Shown here piece by piece: positions 23,670 to 33,900 of a DNA stretch of 64,000 nucleotides (position 1 is its first letter; each line of letters starts with the position of its first letter). The position numbers and the translations under genes were made by a program. The stretch lies in the NCBI RefSeq assembly GCF_014851395.1, contig NW_024040817.1:18688519-18752518 (forward strand). Direction: 5' to 3'. The stretch is from Micropterus salmoides. Taxonomy: Eukaryota > Chordata > Actinopteri > Centrarchiformes > Centrarchidae. Below the pieces are notes generated by a model, which made no database searches, had not been told where the DNA came from, and was given only the letters and a program-made list of their open reading frames with translations.

Positions 23670-24150
23670 TATGTCTTCAAACAGAGTTGCTATACACCTC
23701 AGTTCACTGAAGGAAGCCATCTGACTGTGTGAGGAGCAAGCTTGTATGCAGGTAGAGTCCTCTGCCATTTGACTGGTCCACCAAAAGGGAGAGGCAGAAA
23801 TAAATACCAGGGGAAATAAATAGTAGGTAGAAATGCAAAGGAAGAATAAAACAAAGACAAAAATAATAAAACACACACATAAATAAATACATTTAAAAAA
23901 GAAGTAGGCCTAATTAATAAAAAAGTTGAAGATGATAATGGACAATAAATAAATAATGTAATTATTATAACAGTGAATAAATAAAGAAGCTAATTAAAAA
24001 ATATATATACATTTATGTCTCATTGTATAATTGAATTACTGCCTACATTTATTTAGTTACTTTATTTTTTGTGCATTTAATCAGATTATTTATTGAGCAT
24101 TTATTTGTTTATGTATTCATTTCTTAATCTGTCAGGATCAGTCCTCCATA
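23670..24150 (-). repeat. Foldback element, right arm
   Basis: Reverse complement follows the left arm from the tip inward with several indels, including a shorter A/T-rich section. The minus-strand 103-codon frame at 23,565-23,876 starts inside this arm. It has a hydrophobic start but no identifiable domain, so I do not call it a gene. Confidence 0.75.
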
Positions 24151-24156
24151 TTCTCA

Positions 24157-26299
24157 CTGTTTCACTGATCGACAGGTGGGCAGAAAAGTGCCAACAAAGG
24201 CAGTGAAGTAGAAGACTAGCAAACATGGATGTAAACCTTTCTTTAATACAGTCTATGATGTAAACAATGCAGGTTTCAAAACTTTCAAAGAATTGGCTTT
24301 GTTTGATGAAGAAGGACGTGCATTCAACATGTTTGTTAGACCTTAATGATTAACACAGTGTGTTTTGGTGAGAAACGCAGAGCATAAGCATGAATTTTGT
24401 TTGTTTACAAGAAAACTCCAAGTCCGAAGTGACAACTTCATGGGCAATCTCAGAACATTTTGCACTGGTGTGTACGGTTTCGGGTTGAATGACATGTTTG
24501 GTCGAAACTGTGTACAACGTTGCGCAACGTCCTTCCCCGGTTTGGTGGCTGTCACAGGTGTTACTCAATGAGCAGCAATATGTATATAGATACTCCTGTT
24601 TCAAAAAAGCGGGTAAGTGCACTGCGCTTGCGCAGCCTACACAACAGGGCGTTCATAGCAACAAAGCAATCCTAACCCTTGCCACGTTTTGTCGGGGCTG
24701 AACTCGGCTAAAACTAGAAGATATTTAATTTTATAGTAGCCATACAGACAGGCAGCCATTCCTTACATTTAAAATGGAACCAGATAATGTTTGGCATTTC
24801 ATCTAAAAAATCTATTATTAAAGTAACTGATTTATTTTCTTAATTATTTTTTGCTTCAGCATTTTAAAAAGGTTGATTTCGGCATTGAGACAGAATTGCT
24901 ATGCTAATTTTCTGTAGCATTTTCTTTTGTTCAGATTCAGATAGACTTAAGGAAAAACTCTCCCCCAAAATCCCCTTTCAATGGGGGAAAAATGTAAGAA
25001 ACCTCAAGAAGAGCAACAGAGAATCGGGATGAGTTCCCTCACCCAGGACGGACAGGAAATAGATGTCATGTGTAGGCCGACAGGATCATGGTAAAATTAC
25101 AGTTAGCCTATGACAATCAGGATGACAAAAGATAAACTCTTAATATATGAAGGATATGGATCTGGGGGGACGTCCAGCAACTTTCAGATGCTACCAAACA
25201 GGTAAGACCAGAGCCACAAAACCTCCTCTTCACTTGTTTCTTATCTTAAAAGGTCTGCAATTAAAGCTGTTACTAATTATTCATTGAAAGTATTAAAAAT
25301 AATTAGCCCATACTGATTATCCATCAAGTCTGGAATTGTTATAAGCTGTTATTCTCATATGTCTTATCATAAAACTGGTAGCAAGTTTTCCTCAAAAAAT
25401 AAAAAGTGTTTTAGTAGGCTATAATAATTGTTTACTCTACATGGACATCTGCCATGCAGGCTATCTGCCTCGAAGCTGCAGTTTGATGTACCTCCACAAG
25501 ATGGCAGCAGAGATCACAACATAACTTCATTCAAATGAATTCCAGGTATGCCTTTGTGATTTCAGTCCAATATAAAATACTAGCCTTATTACAATTATTC
25601 AAGTGCCTCGCTGAACTATGATTAACACAATAACTCACATTCCTTCAGGGTTTTGAAATAAATCAGGTCAAAGAGTCATTAAACAGATGAGGCTGTTTCC
25701 ATTGCATCAGTTGAGCGCTCGCCTGTGCCAAAGAGTTCCAGGAAGAAGCTAAATACTTAACATTACCTTAGAGAGGACACTCAACCAGGTACTTTACTGC
25801 TAAATCTCAGATCTGCTTCTTCACTTCCTTGTGTTGCTTATGAGGGAAAAACAGGGCAGGGTGACGCTCACCTTTCACCTTTTTCCTGTATGGTCCACGT
25901 TGAAGGGCAAAAACAACCCACATAGTTTTCACCTAAATAGTTTGAATTCCTCAATGATATATTGTAATAAATGTGACTGTAGCATTACTGTTTTTTGATT
26001 TTATCTTCTACCTTCTCTGGCACTTCATTTTATCTTTTACCTTCAAACATTAGAAACATCCCCTGAAATACCAGCAAAGACTCTCCTCTGTTATTTTTAT
26101 TTTATCAAATGAGGTTCCGGAGGATCAAGGAAATATCAGATGACACACCGGGTTTCTGTGACATCCATCTACGAGGGAGAACACGTCATGAGGATGTTTG
26201 TGAACTGTCTGTTATTTAAAGGTTTACGTGGTTGGGAACTTTAATGATCCTGGATAAAAAGCAAGGATAGAGTTTACACTGAAAATATGATAATTCAGT
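24157..26299. other. Non-genic stretch
   Basis: No gene is recognised. Frames at 24,343-24,701 overlap on both strands without a domain. Confidence 0.45.
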
Positions 26300-26420
26300 C
26301 TCTTGCTGTATGGCTATCTCAAGCAGCCAAATAACTTAGCTTAGCTAGGCACAAAGACTGGGAACAGGGGGAAACTGTTCTGAAAACATCATATCACAAC
26401 TGTTTAAATAAAATCAGCTT
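26300..26420 (+). repeat. TTAGCTTAGC-family repeat fragment
   Basis: AACTTAGCTTAGCTAGGCAC followed by AAAGACTGGGAACAGGGGGA is the diagnostic core of the family also present at 822-1245, 45,900-46,220 and 58,730-59,060. Flanking parts are diverged. Confidence 0.5.
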
Positions 26421-26618
26421 TAAATTAATCAAACCACTTTATAATTTATCAGTCAATTTTTCATTTCACATCCTATTTTTCAGTTGCCATGCATTTACAA
26501 CCTCCATTTTGATCAATTAAATTTTGTTACTTCTATCCCTCATAGCCGTCATGACTTTGGCTGTGTCCAGTTTTTATCATACTAACTGCCTGCCATCTTC
26601 TTATAGAGTGTGGTATCA

Positions 26619-26772
26619 ATTATCTCATCTAACTGGCAGGAAGAAGGGGAATACACATACGTTATTTCCCAAATTAGATAACTATTTCCTTATCATTAAA
26701 TCATTGCTGAATGACAAACATACAACTTCCTCACACACCTTCCCACAACCAACTCCCTTCTTAAAAAAACTC
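26619..26772 (+). repeat. 154-bp inverted repeat, left arm
   Basis: Starts ATTATCTCATCTAACTGGCA and ends TCTTAAAAAAACTC. It is the reverse complement of 31,172-31,325 with one mismatch (TTGCTGAATG here against TTCCTGAATG). The partner lies in intron 2 of the tribbles gene, so the pair brackets the last exon. Apparent frames through both arms are the same non-coding sequence. Confidence 0.9.
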
Positions 26773-26990
26773 CCCCCCCCCCACACACACACTTAACAAT
26801 CACAACTACATGCCTAACCTTAACCATTACCCTACCCCTAACCTTAACTAGATTCTAACCCTGACCCTAAAACCAAACCTTAACCATAAAACAGTCCTTT
26901 AAACTTTTAGAAATTTGGACACCTCAAGGCTGTTGGACCCCACACAGTAAAACAAGCCCACAAACACACACACAAACACATTTCTTTAGA
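26773..26990 (+). repeat. C-rich/CA-associated teleost repeat with telomere-like phrases
   Basis: A poly-C run and short CA tract lead into CTAACCTTAACCATTACCCT-like phrases (26,811-26,890). Then come CAGTCCTTTAAACTTTTAGA, ACAGTAAAACAAGCCCACAA and another CA tract. This order is typical of a common fish repeat attached to CA microsatellites. The CCTAACCCTAA-like section is degenerate and part of that repeat. Confidence 0.5.
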
Positions 26991-27779
26991 TATCCATTAC
27001 TTGAAATGACTAGTTTTGGGGGCCCTGTTGTCATTCCTGGAGGAGCCCGACTCTGGCAATTGTTGGTTTGGCAGCTTCCCAGCAGCTGAGACATTCCAGC
27101 TAACCTGATTCCTAATCTGACTCTTGTGCTCACACACACACACAAACACACACACAAACACAGAAATGTACGCATGCAGGCTGGTATGCGCATGAACACG
27201 CACACAGTGCTTACGCAAGCCCTGGCCAGCCATGCCTGGGGTAGTCATAACACACAGACGGTGGAGACATGCCAAGCTCTTATAGGTCAAACAATGACTC
27301 ACAAGCAGAAGTGGATGAGATAAAAAAATAATATGTGTATTTGAGTTTAAATAGTGCTGGTGTTCAATGTTTGATGAGTTGACTACAAGTTCTGAGGAAA
27401 AAAGAACAAGAGTGGCGTATAAGCTCCCCCTTGTGTATTCCAGGAAAAGACACTGACCCGCTATTGACATTTGTGTGTTTGAGGAGTTAAATGTTACATT
27501 ACGCAAAGGTCAGAGAAAAGTAAACGGTTAGAGGCAGGGATGAAGAGGGAGGGAGAGTTATTTCCCTTGCAAGGATGAAATTGAAAGGGCTGAGGAAAAT
27601 GAGAAAATGTATTGTTTTCTCTCACGGTGATGAAGAGCTGCGTGGAAAGAACTCTTGCAGGAACACCTTCGAGGCATGCAGTCGAGCTGTGTAATGTGCA
27701 GGTGTTTGTATGTGTGTGTGTGTGTGAGAGAAAAAAACAAAACAAGCAGCAGTACTGAAATAATGAAAAAAATGTGATC
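26991..27779. other. Non-genic stretch with short CA/GT tracts
   Basis: The 169-codon minus-strand frame at 26,997-27,506 reads through CA-rich sequence and has no recognised domain. No gene is called. Confidence 0.45.
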
Positions 27780-27785
27780 TTTATT
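27780..27785 (-). terminator. Candidate polyadenylation signal for the tribbles gene
   Basis: TTTATT on the plus strand is AATAAA on the minus strand, followed by a T-rich stretch of the kind seen downstream of cleavage sites. It lies about 2.1 kb past the stop codon. Other AATAAA candidates lie nearer the gene, at about 28,008 and 28,123, so the choice is uncertain. Confidence 0.3.
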
Positions 27786-29898
27786 CAACACATCTCCACA
27801 TATTTCAAATATACATATTTACATCTTTTGTACAATGAATATCTCTTGTGTAACCTGTCTGGACTAATAATAGTCTATAGGTTGTGTCACAAATACATAA
27901 TTCACAGTGCAATATGAAGTTTGTGCACCCGTGTCAGTTTACTCTACATGTCACATGAATGTGTGACTCACTCTACATGTATGTACTAGAAACAAAACCA
28001 TAAATCAATTTATTAAATTACTTTTCTGTGAGGAACAATTCAGATTGTCACAAGTCTTTTCCCATCTGGCATCTCAAGCTGAGATGAGATGAGAGAAATT
28101 AATTAAAGATCCGCAACAGACGTTTTATTCGCCGACTGTGTGACCCAAAAATTGAATGACAGCGCTTCTCAGATATGCCAGATTTAGTACCGTTGTCAAA
28201 ATAATTGTGCCAGAATGAAATAGTTGGCTGCAGACCTACAGTAAGACTAAACGTCACTGAAGCGCTATATCCGCATGTCATGATCCAAGATAAAATATCT
28301 TTTAGAACGTGGTAGATGTGGTACATAATGCCACTAACTATGATGACTCCATCCAGTAAAATAAAAAATAAAAAGAAAGAATGAAAAAAGTACCATTAAA
28401 GAGGTGAAACAGTCAGAACAGATTCTTCCAGCCAAGGTCAGGACCATTCTCTACAGACACACTCGAGTGTTGAGTCATCATCAGACAACCAACATCGAAT
28501 ATCGCCTGACTGCGACTGATTCAGAGCCATTCAGTTTATGAAACACAGTGATACGGGCGCAACACTCAGCACAACTCAGCTTTGTTAAAGCAACACAGCT
28601 TGACATAATGTTCCAACAGAAATGAACAAGACAGGTTTAACTGCTCAACTGAGAAAGTCTTCATTTTTCTGTAATGGGTTCCTTAAGACATTTCTTAAAA
28701 AATACAAGCATTGTTGAATTGGGAGATAATTCATATTGAGTCAGTAGGAAGTACCATCTGAATTCTCTGTGGATTTTTAAAAAAATTTGTCCACGTAAGT
28801 TCTACTGTAGCTCGTCTTCAGGTGTATGAATCAACCATCTCTGTTGCTGCAAAGACATGTGAAGTGTTTAAAACCGAGTTCCTTCCAGCATTTCATTTTA
28901 AAGTAGAAGAATTAGTGTTAGGTTTAGCTGTGGCTAATTGCACGCACAGCATTGCCGAACAGATTAGTAAAATTTGCAGGGTCAGACACTTCCACCCTTA
29001 TATGACATATTCAGCTTTGAGCATGTTTAAAAAGGTAACTGTTTCAGTTTTAACTGTTGAAAATGAGAACGTTTTTGAGATGTACCTTTCTCTGTTAGCC
29101 ATATACAAAGACTTGTGTTAGCCCAGTGCCACTGCTTATTGTTGAGTGTGTGTGTGTGTGTATTAGAGACAAACTCTGCCCACTTTTCTGTGCGTCTTAC
29201 ATCAATAACACCCTGCCTTTCTCAACCTTCTGTGCATGGTGTGAGATTTGTAAATGCTCTCCATTTGCTGAGACATTGCCAGATTGGCAGTGAAACACCT
29301 TTGCAGCGTCCCCGCTGAGTGTGACACATCAGTCCTCTGCTAACCATCTTTCTCACTCTATGACACCGCCTGCTGCGAGACATCAAGCTTGCACTAGGCC
29401 TTCCTCGAGCCGATCGGTGAGTCAGCCGTTGAGGCCTCCAGATTGGTCAGAGAGTGAGAGGAACAACATCCCGCTCTCCTCGCCTCCCGTTCGCGATTCA
29501 TCTAATGTTGTCTTGTGAGTCCAGGCTGAGAGCAAGCATTGGTGACTATTGTTTGCCATGGGTTAATGTTCTGGGATATAGTCAAAGAAACCTGCAGAGT
29601 TCATTTTGTTAATATTACCTGGCAAATCCGGAGTCCTATTTCTTTTAGCACCAAATCATTTCAAAAACGCACATATAGAAACACAATGACGATCATTGTG
29701 AACAATGCCCTTAGCAAGTAACACACTTACAACAACAAAATACAGTACAGTAAGTTTTTTTAGAAAGCTTGAGGGTGTATGTACACTCAACAGTACACAA
29801 ATAGGTTTCTAAAAAGTGCCAATGTAAAAAACAACAACGAGTCCCTCGTAGCAATTTTTGTTTTGGTCCCTCAGCCAGACTCAGCTAAATCGAGTCCG
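27786..29898 (-). other. Possible 3' UTR / downstream region of the tribbles gene
   Basis: No open frame with a recognisable domain lies here; plus-strand frames at 28,822-29,518 look accidental. Tribbles genes usually carry long 3' UTRs, so part of this AU-rich region could be transcribed. The sequence alone cannot show where the transcript ends. Confidence 0.35.
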
Positions 29899-30371
29899 TC
29901 AGCAGAACAGATCATCATCCTCTTCCACGTCAAACGATGGCACCATCTGTTCCGCCGAAGTCACTTCCTGTTCACCCAGCACCACTTCCCGCGATGAGGG
30001 CGGCCGGTGGAACCACGGGTGAGTGAACAGCTCAGTCGCTGTGAGTCTCTCCCAGGGTTCTTTCCTCAGCAGGCTCTGGAGCAGACACTTGGCCTTGGGC
30101 GACAAGCCCTCTGGCAAACAGCACTGGCCTCTGCGGATTTTGGAAAACAGTGTAGCCGGGTCTGGGTCATGGAAGGGGTAGCGACCAACCAGCATGGTGT
30201 ACAGCATGACCCCCAGGCTCCACATGTCGGCCATCTTGCCAGAGTAAGGTGCAGAGCTGCTGAGGATCTCTGGGCTGACGTAGGCGGGGCAGCCGTGGGT
30301 CTGACATGGAGTCATCGTTAGGGTCTTCTAGTACACGACAGTCCTCGAGGCTTTCTAGTCTCACTTGTGTC
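29899..30371 (-). CDS. trib3: Tribbles exon 3 (C-lobe and tail), with frameshift
   Basis: Acceptor TCTCCATAG precedes GACACAAGTGAGA. The first frame gives RTQVRLESLED and CRVLEDPNDDSMSD and then runs out of phase. The correct continuation, HGCPAYVSPEILSS to LFC, is in another frame from 30,297. The sequence GAC-C-CAC at 30,301-30,295 has one base more, or two fewer, than a whole number of codons. Relatives have a Lys or similar codon there, so loss of two bases from a GACNNNCAC-type sequence is the likelier history. Downstream the frame is clean for 133 codons to TGA/TAA at 29,899, which argues for a recent event or an error. Confidence 0.9.
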
Positions 30372-30927
30372 CTATGGAGAAAAAGTCAAAATTAGGTCAG
30401 GACATTTTAAAAGATCTTTAATGGCTTAGACAACATGTTTTGTTTTAGTACATAGCAGCTATTATTCAAAAAAACATGTGAGAATCCCCTTTCTATAACT
30501 GCAGGTATGTGCTTTAGTTGCACTGTAAATTGGGTAAGCGCTGACTGAGATGTGACGGTATCTAATATCTTACATGGAAAGCAACATTTCACATTGTGGT
30601 GAAACCTAATAACTCCCCCCCCCCCCCCCCCCCCCCCCACATGTCAGTAGAAAATTTTTTTGCTGTCACACTGTTGTTGGAAAGTTATGTTCTCGGCGTT
30701 CCCATGTACAAAAATATTTAAAGCTCAAGTCGCTCCTTGATCTAGTACAACACTGTGTGTGTGTGTTCGTGTGTGCGCGCATGCATGTGAGTCTATTTCT
30801 AACAGTGGCTTTGTTAAACACTGTCAAACATCTTAGAGATCTGTTAAATGTAAGTCACTGATGGCATCATGGAAAAACAAGCATCCTTCCTTTAGCCTTA
30901 AGCTGTGCGGCAGACAAATAGATGGAC

Positions 30928-30974
<47 letters not shown>

Positions 30975-33900
30975 AGACACCAGTGAACTTACTATGACCT
31001 ATGAAGTGCACAACAGTGAATCCCGAGAAGCATAGCTGCCTAAGCAAAGCTTCCCAGCACACACATGCTCACATAAACACATATAAATATGAAATATAAA
31101 TATGAAACTCCTGCAACCTCCTCCTCCCCTACTCACACACACAATCCTAAATAGCCATCTCATTGGTTGAAGAGTTTTTTTAAGAAGGGAGTTGGTTGTG
31201 GGAAGGTGTGTGAGGAAGTTGTATGTTTGTCATTCAGGAATGATTTAATGATAAGGAAATAGTTATCTAATTTGGGAAATAACGTATGTGTATTCCCCTT
31301 CTTCCTGCCAGTTAGATGAGATAATAGCCATGTTAATGACAGGACATACATTTAGTCCAGCATCAGAGCAAATGTGAGAGTTTATTTGTAGAATGAGACA
31401 TTTACCACTGAAACGCTCTAAAAAAATTATTGATGGGACAAAGATAAAAAGCATGATGGCAAACTTTTGCTGTTTCCAACGGCAGAAAAATATTACTAAA
31501 GGATTTCAACAGTGATTCATTTTCTCCAGCAACAGGCGTGCTATGTTTTTAATTAAGAATTAATTTGTGCCTCTGGAGATTGGCCCCCAAGACTAACACG
31601 GTGATTGAGGTTTTATCAAGTCAAATGCACAAACACTCATAAGAAGTGTGCTGTTTTCTCTCACGTTCAGAGGGTCGAGTCCGTGAGACACTTCAGTTGT
31701 CAGACAGAGTGGCTGCAGCAGAGAGAGACAGACCGCCAGAGAGAGGATGAAAAGAATGACAACTAGAAGGACCAAGATAGAAAGCAACAGATATTTAAAC
31801 ACCAAGATAGTGGCGGAGACAAGTCAGGAGAGGAGAATGAAGAGCTGGAGACAGAAAAGGAAACAGAACAGAGAGAGTTAGAGGGGTGGAGAGAGTGACT
31901 CATCCTGCTGTTGAGAGTACATATCTTTTCTCCTCCTCTCTCTTTCGCTCTCTTTCTTGAGCCGAGGCTATCTGCACCTGGGTCCCACACTTGTGGCGCC
32001 AGCCATCCCATAATTACCCTCAAATGGCTGTTGCCACATCAGTGACGCACGGGAAGGCTGGCCCAGCAGTGAAGCTCTGCATGCTTCATAGTGCTAGTCA
32101 CCTTCCCTAAACTGTCTTTTCCATCTGCACTGTGTGTGTGTGAGTGTGCGCGTCTGTGTGTGTGAATGCAGATAGCATTTGTCAAATTGTTGTGACTTTC
32201 TCTGGCTCTGGCTTGAGTGTTGCATTGTTGGCCAGGACATTGCATCACGGCGTGATTGTTGGGGTTTAAAAGATGCCTGATTGTGAATTTAGAAGAATGT
32301 TTGACGGAATAAATGAGGTGATACAGAATCACAACATTTCAAGCAGACTTCTCAGTGACTGGACAGAGGCAGCAAACTCAGGGTGTGGAAAAATGATTTT
32401 TGGCAAATGAAAAGCCAAATTCCGTGATACACACACCGTCACACAACTATCTAATGCTATCAGCAAAAATCTGCTGCTTTGTATTTCCCGTCACATCACA
32501 GTAAAATCATTTGGTGGCCCTACCCAATGACACCAGCCAAAGAGTAAAGAGAAGTTAGTGTTAGGAAACAAGATGTCACCCACAACTTCAGGGTCAAGTG
32601 GGTCAGTCTACCAGCATTAATGTTGCAATGTTGCCACCCAGATAACAAAAAGGCATTTGAGGGACCAGAGCTTTACAGCTCTGAATGTTTAATCAGCACA
32701 TATACAAACATGCATGTATGCTCACACGCACACACACACAGAAAGAAAGAAAATGAGCTACGCAGCCCCCCCCCTCTTCACATATATACTGTGATTCATC
32801 GCTCTGCAGCCGTATAGCTTTCAGAGGGAAACAACCAACTTCAACTTCTCTCACTGGCTGTCTGCTCTCATTCATCCAGTTTGACCCTGCAAAACCAGAG
32901 GTCATGGCTGGAGAATGTTACTGTTGAAAAGTCTCCACGAAAAAGGGCTTCAGAAAGCCGGGGGGGGGGGGTTGTGTAGCTTACAGGAAAGAGAGTGACG
33001 CAAGGGCAAAGAGGCGACAAATAGTTTTGTAAGCAGGGTTTTGTGTATCTTACTGAACAGAATGCAGCACTGAGAGAGATGCAGACATTAAGGAATTTGT
33101 GTTTGTGTGGGGGAGTGTGTGGGAGCCAGTTCAAAGCAAAGCGCTTTGAACTACTCCTTCATGGATGGAAGTGTATTTGAATGAATCCTTGTTGGGAGCC
33201 TCGCTTATTCTGCAGCATAGTTATGATGTAATGTATTAATAAATAATGAGTAATAAATACATTCTAAGATACAGAACGCAGAAGGGGATGATTGTCTCAT
33301 TCAACAGCCTCGTCTAGCAGTTCTGCCAAGCTACCACCCACTACATTCACACATGCACATACACACACGCATGCAAAACAAACGCACAACCCGCATACAA
33401 AGAGACACATCGAGAGCGAGAAAGGGAGACAGACAGAGAGGGCGAAAATCTGGGAAGCAATGCAGTCTGCCTCCACAAGTACAGAACCTCCTACTCTATC
33501 TGTGCCCACATCCCTATCTGCACAAATGGCCTGTGTGTATCAGCTGCTGCCATGTTTTCTCTGTGCCTTCACTGGCACATCCCACTACACTGCATGTATT
33601 TAAGTCTGAGAGCATCCAAATAAAGTTACTTGATACTATTAGAACTCTGTGAAATTGAGAATTGTTTTTAAGGATGCTGAACGGGTGGATGGTTAAACAA
33701 GGTGTCATCTGACACTGAGCACCAAGATCTGTTTACCTTGAAAGTGCTAAAAGGGATGCACGTCTCACCTTTTTTCATCAGCGAAGACAAACTTTCGCAG
33801 TTTGAGGTCACCCAGCACGATGCCAGCCTGGTGGCAGTGTGCCACAGCCAGAGCCACCTGACGGAAGAGTCTGCAGGTGTGCTCCTCATCCAGTCTGCGA

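Larger units (their letters stand above)
22260..24150. mobile_element. Foldback DNA element with long inverted repeats
   Basis: The left end reads TATGGAGGACTGATCC and the right end is its exact reverse complement. TTCTCA flanks both sides (22,254-22,259 and 24,151-24,156), a 6-bp target-site duplication. The arms run inward for about 0.45-0.55 kb with indels: left 22,260 to about 22,803, right about 23,670 to 24,150. Shared landmarks include AATGTAGGCAGTAATT, ATACAATGAGACATAAATGT, TTTTATTCTTCCTTTGCATT and TCCTCACACAGTCAGATGGC. The loop of about 0.87 kb is AT-rich and contains no recognisable transposase, so this is a nonautonomous element. A 6-bp duplication fits few superfamilies, and I do not assign one. 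Confidence 0.8.
30372..33768 (-). other. trib3: Tribbles intron 2
   Basis: A 3,397-bp intron with a GTGAGA start and CCATAG end. It contains a 24-base C run, a CA microsatellite, the right arm of the 154-bp inverted repeat and purine-rich stretches (about 31,690-31,900). No other exon is recognised in it. Confidence 0.8.

Noticed and set aside
23565..23876. 103-codon minus-strand frame, hydrophobic start
   Set aside because: Half of it is the A/T-rich right arm of the foldback element. No recognisable domain and no counterpart in the left arm's frame.
26524..26796. 90-codon plus-strand frame, with a similar 63-codon frame at 31,160-31,351
   Set aside because: Both arise from the same 154-bp inverted repeat. 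Shared sequence reflects the repeat, not two homologous genes.
26811..26890. Telomere-like CCTAACC phrases
   Set aside because: The units are irregular and sit in a common CA-associated fish repeat, so this is not evidence of an interstitial telomere or chromosome fusion point.
30007..30321. 104-codon plus-strand frame
   Set aside because: Antisense shadow of tribbles exon 3.
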